Below, piece after piece: positions 61,471 through 64,000 of a stretch of DNA of 64,000 nt (within the stretch, counting starts at the first letter, position 1; each line of letters begins with the position of its first letter). This stretch comes from Capra hircus (Eukaryota > Chordata > Mammalia > Artiodactyla > Bovidae), in NCBI RefSeq assembly GCF_001704415.2, contig NC_030811.1, forward strand, positions 75,596,069-75,660,068, written 5' to 3'. The notes beneath the pieces were generated by a model. It searched no databases and was not told where the DNA came from. It saw only the letters and a program-made list of their open reading frames with translations. The translations under genes were made by a program, and so were the position numbers.

Positions 61471-61699
61471 GTCCTCCCACAAAAATCTAATATTTGAAGC
61501 TAGTAAATATAGTCAGGGTTCTTAGGATCATCACTAGTTTGCTTTTTAATCTTTTGTTCATCAAAACACCTGAATATTGTAAGGTAATTAAAAATGATAA
61601 CATTTTCTTAACTGGTTCCTGTTTTAATGAACACTTACCAACGGTCACCAAAGCTAGCAGGGGTTTTCATTTCTTCCTTCTTTTCTTCCTTCCTTCCTT

Positions 61700-62200
61700 G
61701 ATTCATTCAACCATTCAACACATGTCTAGTGAATTCCTACCACTAACCTGTCCTCGTGGTAGTTACAAATAAAAGTAATGTAATTTTCATTTTTGTGAAG
61801 AGAGGAGAGAAGACAGAAAATAAAGTGAAATACAGTGTGGGCTAGATGGTGATACATACTGTGGAGAAAAACAACACTGGGAAGAAGGCCATGGAGGAGG
61901 TGCACAATATTTAAAATAAAGTGGCCTGCAAAGGTGGTGGAAAAAGTTATGAAGCTTTCTGGGTGTGGGGCTTTCTTGCCAACACAAAGGTCCTGAGGCA
62001 ATTATGTGCCTGGTATATTCACAAAAGAGCAGGGAGGTTTGAATGGCTGGAGCAAAGTGATGAGGGTTAAGTAGAAGGAAATGAAATCACCTAAGAAAGG
62101 GGCAGCTGAGAGGTAGAGTTTGGGAGGGTGTGAAAGATCTTGTAGGTCCTTGTAGGGCCTTTTCAGTGGGATGCTTATAAAGTGAAATGATGGTGCAGTT
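61700..62200. other. probable ancient interspersed repeat, family not named
   Basis: The wording (ctagatggtgatacatactg, ggtcctgaggcaattatgtg, atggctggagcaaagtgatg) resembles an old mammal-wide repeat. A similar stretch lies at 7080-7345. I cannot assign the family by eye. Confidence 0.4.
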
Positions 62201-62857
62201 TCTTAGTATTTAGTCAAAATAGCAGAAGCCCTGTGATCTCCTTTGTTACACGCTCTGGATGTTCCCCAATTTTTTGTTTTGTCACCAAATTAGTCTCTTC
62301 CCATCCTTTGCCTTTATCCTTTATCCCCAAGGCTAACTCTAGAATGGGACTCAGTCTCCCAATGGTTGCTTTCTTGATGCCCCGAAAATAAGAATTGCCC
62401 TTCCTTTGTAAAGAATGTGCCGCTAGTCACTAAAGAAGAAAAGCTGTCAGTACCAAAACCAGTAACCATGAGGGAAATTAATAACCCTATACAAAACATA
62501 TTCTTGGTTTATACCGTAGCCCAGACCCAAAATGGTTACACTACTGGCAAAGGTGATTTAGCCTGTGTTTTGTTGGGTCCACACGTTGTTTTCTAAAAAA
62601 TTTGTGTTGATTTCCAACACTAAATTTTTTTTTTTAATTAAGGGAAGTGTTCATTAAAATATAGTTTCAAGCGTTCTTTAAAAACTGGACATTCTATTTA
62701 TATGAGGCTCTAGAACAGACAAAAGTAATCCATGATGATGGAAATCAGAACTGAGGCTGCCTGACATGGGAGTGTGGTAGAGACTGACTTGGTAGGGCCA
62801 CCAGACAACATTTTGGATGATGAAATGGCTCTATGCATAGCAGTCTGAAATGCATGG

Positions 62858-63170
62858 TGGTTGTTCAGTCGCTCAGTTGTGTCTGACTCTTTGCCACCCC
62901 ATGGACTACAACACGCTAAGCTTCCCTGTCCTTCACCATCTCCCAGAGTTTACTGAAACTCATGTGCGTTGAGTCGGTGATGCCATCCAACCATCTCATC
63001 CTCTGTCCTCCCCTTCTCCTCCCGCCTTCTATCTTTCCCAGCAACAGGGTCTTTTCTAATGAGTCAGTTCTTTGCATCAGGTGGCCAAAGTGTTGGAGTT
63101 CAGCACCAGTCCTTCGAATGAATATTCAGGGTTGATTTCCTTTAGGATTGACTGATTAGATCTCCTTGCA
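62858..63170 (-). mobile_element. BovB 3'-end fragment (ART2-like), antisense
   Basis: gttgttcagtcgctcagttg through gagtcggtgatgccatccaa to gggttgatttcctttaggat, parallel to the copy at 6481-6968. Confidence 0.8.
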
Positions 63171-63368
63171 TGGTAAAACACATTAAACAATGTGCTGGTC
63201 TGTACAGTTGGCTATATGTCAATTGAACCTCACTATGAAGGAAGTTTAAAATGGAACCCAGCATTCAATAAGAGCTGATTAGTGCTGACCACTTCGAGCT
63301 TGACACGGGCTCTCAAGATTGGCACAGACTTATTACCTGGTTCATTTCAATCATTGTCATTACGTACC

Positions 63369-63565
63369 TGGGCTTCCCTGCTGGCTCAGCTGGCAAAGAA
63401 TCTGCCTGCAATGCGAGAGACCTGGGTTCAATCCCTGGATTGGGAAGATCCCCTGGAGAAGGGAAAGGCTACCCACTCCAGTATTCTGGCCTGGAGAATT
63501 TCATGGACTATATAATTCATGGGGTCTCAAAGAGTTGGACACAAATGAGTGACTTTCACTTTCAC
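63369..63565 (+). mobile_element. Bov-tA SINE
   Basis: gcttccctgctggctcagct to gagttggacacaaatgagtg; complete. Confidence 0.87.
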
Positions 63566-64000
63566 CAGGATCCTGTAGGTGACATTGGTGTGTGATTTAT
63601 GCAGTAGTGGTTTTCATTTCAACCATCAATAGAGAACAAACCTGAAGAGGCCTGATATGTTTAACTGGCAGTGGAGAAATTAGTACCTGTCTCCTAGGGT
63701 TGTATGTGAAGCAGGTAACAGAAGCATAATCTTGGTAGCTTGGAACAGTCAAGCAGCTCACCTACGTCCGTCTCTCAGTTAGTGGTATTCTCAAATGTGG
63801 GATTCTCTGAGGTCTCTAAACATAAGTCTCGGCTTTCCTCTCAAATGCAAGTATCTCCTGTGCTTGCAGACTCCTCCTCTGAAAGGATAACAGAAAGTAC
63901 ATTTAGCTCTTATTATCAGCACTTTAAACTTACTTTTACTATGTTTGTTATGTGTTTGTTATTTGTTTGTTATGTGTCTACCATAGAAATCTTGGAAAGT
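63566..64000. other. right edge of the window, no gene recognised
   Basis: AT-rich sequence. It ends with a short repeated TTTGTTATGTG/TTTGTTAT motif (63946-63975). No exon of the expected downstream gene is visible. Confidence 0.5.

Noticed and set aside
58209..64000. search for the SLC26A5 start codon exon
   Set aside because: No prestin-like N-terminal sequence was found in any frame, so the coding exons must lie beyond the window.

Overview
The window is mammalian nuclear DNA from a ruminant, most likely a bovid. It is dense in repeats found only in that group or its relatives: an antisense BovB (RTE-type) LINE, many Bov-tA and Bov-A2 SINEs, and CHR-type tRNA-Glu SINEs. The species cannot be fixed from the sequence alone.

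The main gene is RELN (reelin), on the + strand. Nineteen consecutive exons lie between 8697 and 49805. Every splice phase joins cleanly, and together they encode the last 1010 residues of the protein. Counting back from the last exon with the published 65-exon human/mouse numbering, these are exons 47-65. They cover the end of reelin repeat 6A, EGF6, repeat 6B, the linker with the C-terminal processing site, repeat 7A, EGF7, repeat 7B, repeat 8A, EGF8, repeat 8B and the basic 32-residue C-terminal region, followed by about 1 kb of 3' UTR with a good poly(A) signal. The 6-base exon 64 was located at 42722-42727, and intron 55 has a GC rather than a GT donor.

Layout: 1-8696 is intron 46 (BovB remnant, SINEs, an L1 fragment and a 99-bp inverted duplication). 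8697-49805 is the RELN exons and introns. 49806-54870 is intergenic with old repeats. 54870-55300 is a CpG island with a (GGC)8 run and a strong + strand splice donor, so probably the promoter and first non-coding exon of the next gene. Mammalian synteny makes SLC26A5 (prestin) the likely candidate, but no SLC26A5 coding sequence lies in the window. A possible second non-coding exon starts at 58041. The remainder to 64000 is SINE-rich.

I saw no sign of an undescribed multi-gene system. The points most worth a second look are the exon 64 microexon and its SINE-poor surroundings, the GC-AG intron, two long near-perfect inverted repeats, an immediate in-frame stop if intron 63 is retained, and the close spacing between the RELN end and the downstream CpG island.
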